A stretch of 64,000 nt of DNA from Ascarosepion bandense (Eukaryota > Mollusca > Cephalopoda > Sepiida > Sepiidae): assembly GCA_037127315.1 (NCBI GenBank), contig JBBBDQ010000310.1, forward strand, positions 4,105,001 through 4,169,000, in the 5' to 3' direction. The translations under genes and the position numbers were made by a program. Of the stretch, positions 1 through 11,800 are shown piece by piece. The notes under the pieces are model-generated. The model made no database searches. It was not told the DNA's origin and was given only the letters and a program-made list of their open reading frames with translations. Numbering within the stretch: the first letter of the stretch is position 1; every line of letters begins with the position of its first letter.

Positions 1-2517
1 AGATAGACTTGATTATCTATGTCATGAAGAATATTTTTTGTATTTTATTATTTAGGCAACAACGGTTTGGTATTCCTTTCTGAAGTTATCTATTTTCTTT
101 AATATGTATATCGTGGTTTGCTTAGTGCATCTTCAACAATAGTATATTTTTTATCTTTGCATGTATGTATATATCTACTAAGGAAACAGTTTTTTCTTTT
201 TTTTAACTCATGCTATTCTCTGAATAATAAAATAAAAAAAATAAAAAAATTCTCGAAACAGAATTGAAACCGTACTGCTGTTTTTATTTCTTTAGATTAT
301 AGCATAGTTGTTATCTGTAATTTTACTTATATTGATGGTAAAATATCATTTAAATGAGCTTTAAAATAAATTAAGATTCCATTTTGATAAATGCATAATA
401 AACCAAAAATGAAAAATAAAATTTCAATGCATTCTCTTTTGAATACTTTATGATCAATTTTGAAATTTATAACTCAGGAGAGACAAGATTTAGCATCCAA
501 ATCGGATTTAAGAGTTTTCCCTAGTTGGTTTCATAACTTTTAACAATGTAAATTTCAACATAATTCTTTGTGTTTTTTAGCTGCATATCCAAATATCTTG
601 AACACATTTCAACTGAATTTTACATTATTTTATCCAAAAATCATGAAAATTTAAGAACAATCACTCTAAACTGTAAGAATCATATTCACAAATTAATTTA
701 GAAAATTAAATAAAATTCCACTTTTGTCTTAATTACTAAAAATCATGGAAACGATTCTTTAAATGTTGATTTTGAAATGTTCTTCTTTGATAATAAAACT
801 CAGTTCATAGAAAAATTAATTAGAAGCCCAAGTTTGTGAGAAAATAGCACAATGCAATTTTGATTTCATTATGACAGCATGCATATATTTGTCATTGAAG
901 GATTATTTCTTTTGTATTCTACTTCTGAAGCTTTGAATTCCTATTTAAAAAATAAAATAAAACCCTCCAGATGTGTGAAATAGAGAAGCTCATAGTAGAA
1001 TGAAATAATTTTTTTTCTAATTTGCAAAAGATCAGAATTGATTTTTTTCTTATAAATTACAATGAGAATATTTCAAATTATAAAGAAATGTTTTCTCCAA
1101 CAGTTTTACTTCCTCAGTTTTTAGTTTGTGCAGAAAAATAAAAATTCATACAGAGAAAGTGTTATTCAATCAAGCATATGTAGAGATTAAATAATTTGAT
1201 AACTTCTTTTTCATGAAAAAATTCAAAAGCTTTAGGATTTATTAAGAAAAGAAATACATATGAGTAAATTGCATATATTGGGCTTAGCATTGAGCGCATT
1301 GCTGCTTTAAATTTAAATTTACATAAAAATCATAGAAAAAAGTAACCCTTTTCCAGTTGTTTTTTTTTTGTTTTATTTATATTTTTAGAGATAAATCAAT
1401 TTTAAATGAATTTTGCACAGGACTTAAGTTTTGGGTTTCAAGTGAAAAGTTAATAAAACAGTGTATTCTTAACAATATAAGGTTAGTTTATCATGAAAGC
1501 ATTTTATGATTACAGTTAATATCTTTTTGTAAAGCCACCATGGACTTTATGGATATCTGAAATATTTATGTATATTGAAAATATTGGTAATTTTTTTTTT
1601 TCAAAAGAATAAATCAAATAATTTATGATAAAAAGTTAAAAAGCAAGAAAAATTCATGATACTGGAAAAATATTGTATCAGGTGACAAGCAAAACTTGTT
1701 TTTTTGGCAAACAAATTATCAAGATAAAAAGATACATGATGCTTTAATTCAGCAAATGTCATAAAACAAATAAACAAACAAAACATGCTATTCTGAATAA
1801 AAGTTTCTTATATTAAAACATGGCTAAAAAAAATCTTCATTCAAAATATTTTTGCTAACATCATAAGAATAAATGCCATATTAAATTAAAAAATAATAAA
1901 AGAATTTCATCTTTTATTTTTTTATCTTAATATCAATCATGGAAAGAAAAGAAGAACAAGAAAATTATATTATTTCAATATGACTGAATTTTTTTGAAAA
2001 TTATAAAATCAATGCATTAAATATTTCAAGAAAAATAAAAAAAAATCAAAGAATCATGAAAGGCTAAATTCAAATCCAGAGAAACACCATCAGTTTTCTA
2101 TTAGCATAAAGTAAATCAAGTAAACTTATACATGTTTTATTTTTACCATTCTCATATGCATAAAAGTGAACATAATGTTGGGCATTATGATTTTAATAAT
2201 AATATAGTATAAAATGCAATTCTTTTCTCACATTCACTCCAGTTGTTACTGATTTTTGCATCCTATTTGATAAAAATGTGTTGATTTTTGTTTTTCATTG
2301 TTGATCAAAATTGAAAAATTTTAGTGACAGTTAAGTAAATAATTCATTTATAGTGAATATAGAAGAACTGATTAGTGAAGAGTGTGGATGATGAAAAGAT
2401 TAAAATTATCTTAAGACAAAATCATAGAAAAATAGTGAACGGAAATTTTTCTCAGTAAAAGTAATTAACAAAAGTATTTCATTTGGGATGAGATTCTATA
2501 AATTCTATAGAAAACTG
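1..2517. other. AT-rich non-coding sequence, nothing recognised
   Basis: Very AT-rich with many stops in all frames and short poly(A)/poly(T) runs. No exon, transposase, reverse transcriptase or SINE promoter box was recognised. It would be part of the PDE1 intron that follows the 9857-9970 exon. Confidence 0.5.
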
Positions 2518-2669
2518 AGAAAATGAGTTTAGCATTATTGTGGTTATTTGAATGTATATATTTAAAAAATGATCAGCATTTTTAATGCTTAAATTTAAAT
2601 GAATGCCTGTTTGTAAAAATAATGGACATGGTTTTCTCAACAAATATCATCTCAATTAATATTGCTATG
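2518..2669 (+). repeat. Direct repeat copy 1 (152 bp)
   Basis: This block recurs at 3134-3285 in the same orientation. I see one difference in 152 positions (T here, C in the other copy, in AAAAAYAATGG). The near-identity in a neutral-looking AT-rich setting implies a recent duplication. No coding content. Confidence 0.9.
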
Positions 2670-3133
2670 TAATGCATCTCTTATACTGAAAACTCTTTCC
2701 TCATGAAATAGTAAAAATAAAACAATTATGCAATGAGAGATATTTGCAAAAATATGTGTTTATGTCATACAAGCATTATGCACTTTTCTTGCTTGCAAAC
2801 TGTTCTCTCAAGCAATTGTCAGTGAGTTTTCTCCTCATTGTGTGATTGATAATGATAATGTTCAAGTAAAATTGGTCAAATCAAAAATATATCTATATCA
2901 ATCAACTATTATAAATTTCCTTGTTTCAAATTTGTGTCAGAATATTTCTGCATTCAACCCATCAAGTTTCTAATCTCTGTATAGTACATAGATTTTAGTC
3001 TAAATTCTAAGCGAGGGCATCAGATAAATTTTAAAAAATATATGAAGGATCTTTTAATTGCATTTGTTTGTGTGTATATCTTTTTTTTTTACGGCCATTT
3101 TCTCCTCAGTGTGTGACTGATAATGATAATGTA

Positions 3134-3285
3134 AGAAAATGAGTTTAGCATTATTGTGGTTATTTGAATGTATATATTTAAAAAATGATCAGCATTTTTA
3201 ATGCTTAAATTTAAATGAATGCCTGTTTGTAAAAACAATGGACATGGTTTTCTCAACAAATATCATCTCAATTAATATTGCTATG
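3134..3285 (+). repeat. Direct repeat copy 2 (152 bp)
   Basis: Second copy of 2518-2669, starting 616 bp downstream. Just before it, 3098-3132 repeats 2827-2861 with two mismatches in 35 positions, so the duplication joins two pieces that are not adjacent in the original. Confidence 0.9.
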
Positions 3286-3449
3286 AAAGGGCATGTCATT
3301 TAAAAAAATAATATAGATGGTGATTACTGGAATTTCTGCAAGTATTATAAAATCTATGAAAAACTGTATTCAGAGAAAAATTGAGTATAGTTGAAATGAT
3401 GGTTCACTGCATTAATATTAGATTGTCACACATGAAATGACACACTTTA

Positions 3450-4090
3450 TAGAACATGAATAAAATAGGCATCATGTTGATGAATGACTGTTATCCATCC
3501 TATCTCTAAACTCTTGATTCCATCATTAAAAAATTTTCATCCTTTGATGTGATAAACAGTTCAAATGCTTCGATTACCTCTTCCTTATTGAAGAATGTTT
3601 TACTGTGTATGAAAAGCTCAAAATACTTAAATAAGTGATAATCAGTAGGAGATATCAGGTGAATATGGAGGATGAGGCGAAATTTCATAATTCAGGCTAT
3701 GCAGCTTTGACTGAGAAGCGTGACATCAAGCAGTGTTATGTAGCAAAATTAAGTAATCCCTATTCACAAGCCTAGGATATTTCTTTTTCAACTTTTTGTA
3801 CATACATTCAATTTCTCCACAAAACAAGGTCACTGTTATTGTTTTCTATTGAGGCAAGAATGAATAATAAAAAGACCACCATACAGTAACTAATAACTTT
3901 TAAGGGTGCAGTGGAGGTTTTGGGTATTGTTTTGGTGATTCACTTGAATCTAACCACTAGCCTACTCTGTTACTGCTGCCAAAGAGTATACATTTCTTAT
4001 CACATTATACGATACAAAAATGGTTCTTTTTCCCAATTTGTACTCATACAGTAAGATTACTTGACAGTGTTTCATTGTAATTATTTTCAT
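3450..4090 (-). pseudogene. Decayed mariner transposase (DD34D type)
   Basis: Minus-strand remnant of a cut-and-paste transposase. A start-like segment at 4090 (MKIITMKHCQVILLYEY) resembles the helix-turn-helix start of mariner transposases. Further on come TVWWSF, a degraded version of the second catalytic block, then HPPYSPDIS and, after a frameshift, SPTDYHLFKYF. The last is the mariner motif holding the third catalytic Asp. In the second block the usual His-Asp-Asn-Ala reads His-Asn-Thr-Ala, so the catalytic Asp is gone, and a stop follows. The N-terminal and catalytic blocks are closer than in a 340-350 residue transposase, so an internal deletion is likely. The C-terminal open stretch is at 3506-3688. 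Terminal inverted repeats were not found. Inactive. Confidence 0.82.
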
Positions 4091-5303
4091 CGGGTTTAGG
4101 AGTAACAATATATGGAAAGAAAAAAAGTCAGAAATAAGTCAAGATTTTTTATATACTAAGGAGTTTACTTCATTAGACGACCTGATCAACAACCTACCAA
4201 AAAATGCATAATTTCTTGTGTGACAACCTAATATTTACTTAAGTAAATTTGTTAAGACTGGTACCAAAGTAACTGGTGTTGTATTAATAATGTTTTCTTT
4301 TATGAATGTTTCTGAGTAAGAAATAAAGTACAGTTTTCTAGAGCAATTTATTATTTCCCATGAAATACATTTAAGAACAGGAAACCTTTCTGAGAATAGC
4401 AATGTTTCTTTTACAAAAAGCAATAAAGGAAGGAAACATGACAGAGAATCAACACAACAATACTGACATGGAATCACAAACACATTTTAATAAATTAAAA
4501 ATTAAATTCAATGAAAAAAACAATAGTGAATTTTCCATTTTCATTATAATATGAAAAAGAAGAAAACTTAATTTCTATAAACATATTTTTTTATAAAGAA
4601 TATATCTTAAATTTTCTAATATATTTTGTCATAAAAAAAGGTAAACATCATGTAATAAAGAATGTCTGAGTTTAGGTTGAGGTCATGGAAGAGGGTTTAA
4701 CACAATATAAGCAAAAGAGAAGAAATTTTAATAGTATTCAAAAGTAAACTTGTCATGTTCCTCAAGAGGTATATAAAACGCTTCTTTTATATTAATCAAG
4801 CATATATCGTATTTTAAAGAAAACATTTACTCAACTAATTTGAACGTGACAATAAAGGATATTTCAGTTATATTGAAAAAGAAAAGGACTTTTAGTTGCA
4901 AAAAACAATGAAAGTATTGAACATACATACTCTAATCAAAATATTTTTGAGATCCCTTTTTTTACCTTATTTCAAACCAGTTTATTTTGACTTGATTTAG
5001 AACTATCAACTATATAGACTTAAATATTAACAATGAGCAAATCTGATCTGGATATACATGCATGCAAATCTTTTCTTTAGATATTGTGGCAAAAGCTGAA
5101 AAGAATATCTTGATTTTTGTCTTATGATTGAGACAAATTCGGTGAAGAACAAGGCAAACATTTTCTGCAAAAATATAAAAGAAAAATAAATTGCACTTTA
5201 CAGGTTTAATTTATTTATTATTAATGAAGTCATATTGATCTTCTACTGGGCTTTTATAAAATAGTGCATGAATTTATACATATGATATACAGACATACAA
5301 ACA

Positions 5304-5306
<3 letters not shown>
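4091..5306. other. AT-rich stretch, nothing recognised
   Basis: A minus-strand open frame at 4235-4483 has no recognisable motif and low-complexity flanks. I treat it as chance. No repeats beyond short A/T runs. Confidence 0.45.
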
Positions 5307-5345
<39 letters not shown>

Positions 5346-5396
5346 TCCTCTCGTGCTCTTTCTTTCTCTCTCTCTATATATATATCTATATGTAAA
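5307..5396. repeat. (TA)n with adjoining (TC)n and (TA)n microsatellites
   Basis: A TA run at 5307-5342 is followed by a short CTCTCTCT tract and another short TA/TC run up to about 5396. Confidence 0.9.
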
Positions 5397-6027
5397 CACA
5401 TACACCTTTACATAGATATATAGCTAAATATATAAACTATAAATGGCATAATTAAATATATGTGTGTGTGTGTTAATAATAATTTTGCACCATCTTAATT
5501 TTTTATCTTTAGGTATAGTAGTTAAGATATTAGGGATGACACGTCCATTTAATCTGAAATCACAACCAAATCATAGTACTGATATCTCCCAATATACTTT
5601 CAATTTATATAGTTTAACTGACAGCTGAGATCAAAGAATTACTCTTAAAGCCTGCTTATTAGATATGAAGAGTACATAAATAGAAGTTTGGTAGCTAATA
5701 ATCTGCTAAGTTCCAATCTTGTTCATGAATGTGGAAGTTACATATGGAATTGTATGAATTTAAGATTTCCATAATCTGTTTAATAATTAGTCATCATGAC
5801 CTTGGTCTTTATCAGTTGGAATAGAACTGAAAATTAAGGAAATGATTCTGTTATAAGATTATAACCTGAGACAAATACCAATCCTCGTTCTAATCAGTGA
5901 TTTTTCTGGACAATAATTCTTATGCAAAGATTTATATTTTTATGAGGCAAGTAACTTAAATATTAGAAAATGCCAGATATATTAGGCCATAAAAGGCATT
6001 TAATTTTGGCTTTTGCCTTTATATGTG

Positions 6028-6029
<2 letters not shown>

Positions 6030-6079
<50 letters not shown>
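6030..6079. repeat. (AT)25 microsatellite
   Basis: Uninterrupted AT dinucleotide run of about 50 bp. The sequences on either side (5400-6029 and 6080-7682) hold nothing I recognise. Confidence 0.95.
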
Positions 6080-6082
<3 letters not shown>

Positions 6083-7682
6083 AAAATTACAAACAGTTCA
6101 TTTGTGTGTGACTTTTAACTGAAGCAATGATATAAGATAAACAATATGAATCTGATATGATAAAACATCTAGAAACATCATAATCATGAGTAAAAAAATA
6201 ACCTATTATCATTTATTTTAAATTTTTAATCACAAGATATGAGTAAGAATGCAAATTGAAATCATTAGTTCAACAAACCAATTTCCTCAGAGGGAATCCA
6301 CAAATAGGTAATTAATGTTATTTAAATCAACTAGTTACTGTGGGTAAAGATAGACTCCCATGATGGAATTAATTATGCAATTTATTCCCACAAGGAAATT
6401 TATTTTGCCTGAGATCTATTTACAGATTCAGTACATGAATAAAGATTAAATATTAATTTATTATTAGTTGTTTGTAAAAGTCTTTGGGAATTAAAACAAC
6501 TTTTGGAATCAGTAAAACTGTAATTATGTACATTTCTGCAGAAGAGAAGTGCATGGCCAGTGGTTTAGAAGTTGGCCTTTGGAAATTGTGCTACCTTTTA
6601 AAATCAATCCACTGACCTTTATTTAGAATCATTTCCAGCTAGAACCTTTAAGAAAGCTAGCTATATCTTGTTTCCACATATATAAACATATATATTACTA
6701 GAAGAACTTATAAAAAGAAAATAAGTTTGGTCAAATCCGGCTGAAATATATAATCAAGAACAATTGCTTGGCAAGGAATCGTTTTGTATTCACAGCCAGT
6801 GTGAAATAATAGTGTCAACAGCAAGTGAGACCCAAGTTATCTGTTTTCTACAAAATTTCTACTTAGGTAATAGCATCAAGAATAGCTAATATATCTGGTA
6901 TCAGGCATAAAAGACATGCATCATTTCTTAGCAACTGTCATGATAATTGGAGTTGTGCACTGAAATTGTGAATTTCAATACTTTGGAATTTAACAAAACA
7001 TTTGTTGGTTTGATATGAACAGATATAAGCTAAAAATTTATGAATAGAAAAAATAACAGAAGAAAAATCCATTTTATGTTTGAATGACAGTTATCAAAAA
7101 TAAACTATTAGTAAAACAAATGTGACAGCTGAAATTCTACATGAATAGTCTATCAATTTGTATGATGAAACAAAACAGTATTTATGGACAATTGTTTTTG
7201 AACATAGCAGTTATTTTTGTTGATTCTCAACAGGTATGATAGTTCAAAAGCCTTGAAAATGTCTTGAAGTACATGTCATATTTAGTTTAATCAGTATATT
7301 TCTATAAGGTTAGAGTTTGAAGATCTAACCTTAAACAACACAGAATCCAATGAAATCATAACTCAAAATATTTATTGACAATGATATCACATTTGAAAAA
7401 CTTTATTGAAAATATTAGAACTGTTAATTCTTGAAATGAAGAAATTACAGGGTTATTTTTTGAGAGTTTCAATGTGGTGAAAAGTAGCAATAATACTAAA
7501 ACCCAACACAACTGTTCATTCAACACTCAAGGAAGATAATTCCATTTTATAGTTGCTTTGTGATATGCAAAAAAACTTCTCTGAACTTGATAGGGAATTG
7601 CAGTGTGCAAGGACTTTGAAATGCACATGGATTTATGATGCAGCTGAAAGAACTTTTCAAAAATAAAATTATGCAAGACACA
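6080..7682. other. AT-rich intron-like sequence, nothing recognised
   Basis: No open frame longer than about 60 codons and no transposon motif. A stretch near 6550-6600 (GGCCAGTGGTTTAGAAG) faintly resembles a tRNA-type SINE promoter A box but has no partner B box, so it is not called. Confidence 0.4.
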
Positions 7683-7684
7683 TA

Positions 7685-7896
7685 CACTCCTGATCAAAAA
7701 TTTAAGACCACTTAAAAATCTTTAAAAAGAATTTTTTTTTTTTATGGATAGATTTTAAACTCCCTCCATTTAAGGTTACCAATACGACAATCTAAAAGGT
7801 TATGGAAACAAAAAGCCACATTCCAAACATTTTATTTAGAAATTTACATTTTTATAAAATGAGGTGATTTACACATGATCAAAATTATAAGACCAG
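7685..7896 (+). repeat. Left terminal inverted repeat of Tc1-like element
   Basis: This arm pairs with 9047-9256. Its inner end reads ATTATAAGACCAG, matched by CTGGTCTTATAAT at the start of the right arm. In RNA the two arms could form a hairpin of about 200 bp with a 1.15 kb loop. Confidence 0.93.
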
Positions 7897-7978
7897 GGGT
7901 ATAAATTGTTAGATCTATGGCAATTCCAATGTTTTTAGTTCAGTTAGAGATTAGCAATCACTGTATAAAGGTGTTACC

Positions 7979-8989
7979 ATGCCTAAAGCAAGCAAGCTTA
8001 CCAAAGTTGAGCGTTCTTGAATTCTAGAATTCCATAAGCAAAATTTGTCACAGCGGGCGATCGCAGCTAAGGTAAATAGCAGTAAAACTGTGATTTGCAA
8101 CTTTCTAAAGAACAGTGAGAATTATGGAAAAGCAAAATCCTCTGGTAGGCCCCAAAAAATTTCTGCATTGAGTAGGAGAATAAGACGGGTTGTTATGAAA
8201 GATGGGGGACTTTCTTCTAGTTAAATTAAGGCAGTCACAGATGCTGATTGCAGTCCTGTAACCATCAGACGACACTTAAGACAAAAAGGCATGGTAAATA
8301 AAAAGTGTAAACAAATTCCTCGGCTGCTTCCACATCACAAGTTGGACCGCTTAAAGTTTGGTCGTGAATACCAAACATGGGACGTTGAGAAGTGGAAGAA
8401 AGTCCTGTTTTCTGATGAGAAAAAATTCAATCTCGATGGTCCTGATGGCTTCCAACGATATTGGTATAAAAAAAACATGCCTCCTGAAATTTTCTCCGCA
8501 CGTCCTAGTGGTGGAGGGTCCCTAATGATATGGGGTGCCTTTTCTTACAGAGGGACAATGGAGCTCCAGGTGATGCAGGGTCGTCAGAGAGCAGCTGGTT
8601 ATGTTAACATGCTACAAAAAGCATCTTTGATGACAGAGGACCATCGTTTGTGTGGGGATGGATGGTTATTCCAACAGGATAATGCTGCAATCCATGCTGC
8701 AAGACGGACCTTGACCTTTCTACAAGAAAATGGGGTCCATCTCTTGGGACATCCTGCATGCTCACCAGACTTGAACCCAATTGAAAATGTTTGGGGATGG
8801 ATGACAAGAGATGTTTATCGAAATGGCTAACAATATTCAACAAAAAATGAACTTTGTGAAGCCATCTTCAGAAGCTGGAGCAACATCCCCAGCATCTTAA
8901 TGGAAATGCTTATTTCTAGCATGCCCGACAAAATTTTTGAAGTCATCAATGTGGAGGTAGACTTCATTGTAGGCAGACTTCATTATTAA
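7979..8989 (+). pseudogene. Tc1-like DD34E transposase, 336 codons with three in-frame stops
   Basis: One continuous frame of 336 codons from ATG at 7979 to TAA at 8987-8989, close to the usual ~340 residues of Tc1 transposases. There are no frameshifts, but three nonsense codons: TGA at 8018-8020, TAA at 8222-8224 and TAA at 8828-8830. The N-terminal third is helix-turn-helix-like (IAAKVNSSKTVICNFL; later SPVTIRRHL). The catalytic triad is visible: Asp at about residue 146 in LFSDEKKF, Asp at about 234 in [11 protein letters not shown], and Glu at about 269 in [12 protein letters not shown]. The last two are separated by 34 residues, the DD34E spacing. The longest open part is 8291-8830. The protein would bind the inverted repeats and cut and paste the element. 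With these stops it cannot make a full enzyme, though the ends could still be mobilised by a related transposase (inference). Confidence 0.93.
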
Positions 8990-9046
8990 ATTTGGTTGTT
9001 AAATATTTTCATACACTTTTTGTACAATTTCGTAGAATTTTTGTCT

Positions 9047-9256
9047 CTGGTCTTATAATTTTGATCATGTGTAAATCGCCTCATTTTATAAAAATGTAAA
9101 TTTCTAAATAAAATGTTTGGAATGTAGCTTTTTGTTTCCATAACCTTTTAGATTGTAGTATTGGTAACCTTAAGTGGGAGGAGTTTAAAATCTATCTGTA
9201 AAAAAAAATTTCTTTTTAAAGATTTTTAAGTGGTCTTAAATTTTTGAACGGGAGTG
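9047..9256 (-). repeat. Right terminal inverted repeat of Tc1-like element
   Basis: Inverted partner of 7685-7896, ending at the TA duplication at 9257-9258. Confidence 0.93.
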
Positions 9257-9585
9257 TATACAGAAATGACAGTCTAAATAGATTGAAGAGTGCTTTTCTG
9301 ATTGGTTTTTGAAAAACTTTCTTTAATAAATAAATGAAACAAACAATTCTAATTTCTTTAATACCACTCAATATATACTTAAAAATAAAGTGAATAAAAT
9401 CTATCTTACAGTCTATCAAACATAAAAAAAGTAAAATGAGAAAAGGTAAGATGTCATAAAATATAGATTGAACATTTATATGCCATTTATTAAACTTGAA
9501 ATTAAAAAAATATAGAATGAAATAGAAACTTTCTTTCACATGACTTATTTATTAACATCAGGTTTATTTATCCAATTATAAAATG

Positions 9586-9588
<3 letters not shown>

Positions 9589-9627
<39 letters not shown>
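9589..9627. repeat. (TA)n microsatellite
   Basis: TA run of about 39 bp, 230 bp from the PDE1 exon donor on the intron side. Confidence 0.95.
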
Positions 9628-9631
<4 letters not shown>

Positions 9632-9856
9632 CCCTAGATGCTTTTCTTGAAAAAATATGTAAAAAAATAATGTCAGGTCTCTGTGTACCTACCAAAGCCA
9701 ACCTGAAATTTATCCATCTGCAGTTACTCATGCCAGTTGTCTCTTTCATCACATTTAATAAATGAAAAATATAGCTTTTTTGCTTTTTTATAACCAGAGA
9801 GAAAACAGTAAATGTTATAACAAAAAGTTTGTTTGGCAAAAACAATGAGCACTTAC

Positions 9857-9970
9857 TTTGTTTCATCTATGTACACTGCCTGTAAGACGTCAGCTGCATA
9901 AGCAAGATTTTTCAATAAATCTTCCTTAAGAATATCATCTTTATATACTCGGTCATATATTTGCCGAATC
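9857..9970 (-). CDS. PDE1: PDE1 exon (Ca2+/calmodulin-dependent cyclic nucleotide phosphodiesterase), N-terminal segment
   Basis: A 114 bp internal coding exon on the minus strand. It follows a pyrimidine tract ending TTTCTTTCAG and is followed by a consensus donor, GTAAGTG. It holds one base completing an upstream codon, 37 full codons and two bases of a split codon. The peptide contains DLLKNLAYAADVLQAVYIDET. Vertebrate PDE1A, PDE1B and PDE1C carry a matching segment (Asp-Leu-Lys-Lys-Asn ... Val-Leu-Glu-Ala-Val-Tyr-Ile-Asp-Glu-Thr) just before the Leu-Leu-Asp-Thr-Glu-Asp-Glu-Leu region, in the regulatory part ahead of the HD-type catalytic domain. PDE1 hydrolyses cAMP and cGMP in the cytosol and is activated by calcium-calmodulin. 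The split last codon starts AA, compatible with Lys or Arg, as in the family. The next exon would lie at lower coordinates; I did not find it in 1-9856, so that intron probably runs out of the window. Family assignment is from memory of the motif and is strong for so short an exon. Confidence 0.86.
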
Positions 9971-10444
9971 CTGAAAGAAAAAAAAACATGTTAAGATTAA
10001 TCATCAGCTATTTACTATTCTATTTCGCTTTTAATAAAAAAGTTCAACAGTGAAATGAAGTATAACATTATATAGTGAAATCATTTGCATTTTAAGACCT
10101 TTTCCAGTTTTGCATCTTAAAATATTTCTTTAATCATTTCACCCCAAGTAAAGTAATAAAGCCACTAAGATATAGTGGATTACTGAGTGTGAAAGAAAAT
10201 AAGAAAAAGAAAAACTATATTAAGGAGAGAGAACAATAAATGAAGAAGATTTAAGAAGACAAAAGATAAATTAATAATGCATTTAAATTTTTGAAGATCA
10301 AACTTGAAGTATGAAACCAGAAAAGAATTCCACAAGCTAGAAGTGCAAGAAAAGAAACTGTTAGCTTAGAACTTAGATTACATCTAGCAATTTTAACTGT
10401 AAAATAATGAAACTTTGCCACCAATAAAAAAATGATGATTTAAG

Positions 10445-10706
10445 GAGAAATCGGCGAGCTGAGTTCAAATTCCATTTGAATTCCTTACATTCACTTATGC
10501 ACAAATACCCTTGGGAAAGGTTTTAATCTATCGCTTCCTTCCAGTTATGGGTTAAATAACAGGACAGATTGGGTTCTGTATCTTTGGATGGCAACCAGTT
10601 TATCCCAGAAAGTAATGGCAACCTACTGTGGAATAACCTTCTCCCAAGTCTCGAAAGAGACATGATCACCCAATCGTGTATCACGTATGGTACTTAACTG
10701 ACATAT
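10445..10706 (+). mobile_element. tRNA-derived SINE, copy A, 5'-truncated
   Basis: Member of a family with six main copies in this window (10445, 12252, 14725, 18690, 37110, 56086). This copy begins near the promoter B box (GAGTTCAAATTCC), continues through CCAGTTATGGGTTAAATA, GCAACCAG and AGTAATGGCAACCTACTG, and ends ACATGATCACCCAATCGTGTATCACG then GGTACTTAACTGAC. The layout of tRNA-like head plus conserved body is typical of cephalopod SINEs. Copied by LINE machinery; no coding content. Confidence 0.85.
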
Positions 10707-11164
10707 AACTAATATAAACATTAAACCCTAAAAAAATAAATTTCATAAAATTAAATAATTGGGGCTTTACATGTGTAAAAGTATATGTTTTTAACAAGAT
10801 TTTCTAAAAAAAAAAAAGAAATTCACTTGTGAATAAACCCTTAAAGTTTCATTAAAATTTAACAATTATTTGATTTTTGCAAGTTATTGATTTTTTTTCA
10901 CTACAAAAAGAAGCTAAAATATCCTATCCTAATTTATGATCATCTGCTGAAGCAAAAGAAAAAAAAGTATTTAAACCAAAATTTTGAATCCTTTTTAAGA
11001 TTAAAAAATCTTTTCATCTTTGTTTAATAATAACAAAGATTTTGACAATAAAAATTTGTTTTCATTAAGATTGAGACATGTTTTTATCATGTATGCACAT
11101 TTTTTAGCAAATATTTGGAGGTACCTAGGCCACAATGTCTCATTCAGTATCACAGAATTACTTG

Positions 11165-11800
11165 TCAATTTTTTTTCTTTATGTGCCGTGTTCCTTTGGG
11201 ACGTTGGTGATCATGGAGATCCCTCTGTCCCTTGTCTCTTTTAATATTTCTCCTCTTGGTATCTCTCCCATACTCTGCTCCACCATCCATTTGCCTAAGC
11301 CTATCAGATATGTCTTGTACTGCTTTCCCCTGTCTCTCTTTCCCTCTTGTGAGCATTAGATTCTCCAAACCCTCATTCCTCATTACGTATCCCAGAAACC
11401 TCAGCTGTCTTTCTTGATGCTAAGTATGTTTTAAATTCTTTACTGATTATCTTATATTCTTTAGATTGTGGCCACCAATGATATATCCTGGTAAGGATTC
11501 TAGCTCTCTGAGAATTGTTTCACTGTACAGGTTGAATAGATCCAATGAGAAAACACATCCTTGTCTTACACCCTTTTCTATTTTTTGGATATTTTTTGAA
11601 TTTGTTTCCTGTCCATAAGCAAGCAGTTTGCTGCCAATATAGGTTTTTGAATATTCTAATGTCTTTCTCAAATATGCCGAGGTTGCCAAGAATCTCTAAC
11701 AAGTCTTTGTGGAGTACTTTATCAAATAAACGTCTATGAAGCACAGGTGCAGGTTCTTCTGCATTTTTACTATTCTTTCAATGACTTTGATGATAACCAG
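11165..11800 (-). pseudogene. LINE reverse transcriptase remnant (RTE-like), catalytic block deleted
   Basis: Minus-strand remnant. From the high-coordinate end: KNLHLCFIDV (start of the RT palm, normally followed by Lys-Ala-Phe-Asp), FDKVLHKDLLEILGNLGIF, then after a frameshift near 11640 the block KGVRQGCVFSLDLFNLYSE and IIGGHNLKNIR. The next block should hold the Tyr-Ala-Asp-Asp catalytic motif, but the sequence jumps within about 60 bp to the C-terminal RNEGLENLMLTRGK. The active site and thumb are therefore deleted. The pattern matches LINE families widespread in molluscs. Fragments of similar elements occur at 38885-39235 and 57090-57710. Inactive. Confidence 0.87.

Larger units (their letters stand above)
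7685..9256 (+). mobile_element. Tc1-like transposon, full length, with ~210 bp terminal inverted repeats
   Basis: The element starts CACTCCTGATC and ends with the inverted equivalent, GGGAGTG, flanked by TA at 7683-7684 and 9257-9258 (the usual target duplication of the Tc1/mariner superfamily). The inverted repeats run 7685-7896 and 9047-9256 and differ at roughly a dozen positions, plus small length differences in their T runs. One transposase reading frame fills the middle on the plus strand. Complete ends and similar arms suggest a fairly young insertion, but the transposase has three in-frame stops. It lies about 600 bp from the donor of the PDE1 exon, inside the following intron. Confidence 0.95.

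Noticed and set aside
4235..4483. 82-codon minus-strand frame with Cys residues
   Set aside because: No motif, no splice context; its length is within chance for a few kilobases of intron.
5307..5342. TA-repeat arrays as CRISPR-like or origin repeats
   Set aside because: They are simple dinucleotide microsatellites in an animal genome; no spacers, no cas genes.
8604..8843. Minus-strand open frame of 79 codons
   Set aside because: Antisense of the Tc1-like transposase; no motif of its own.
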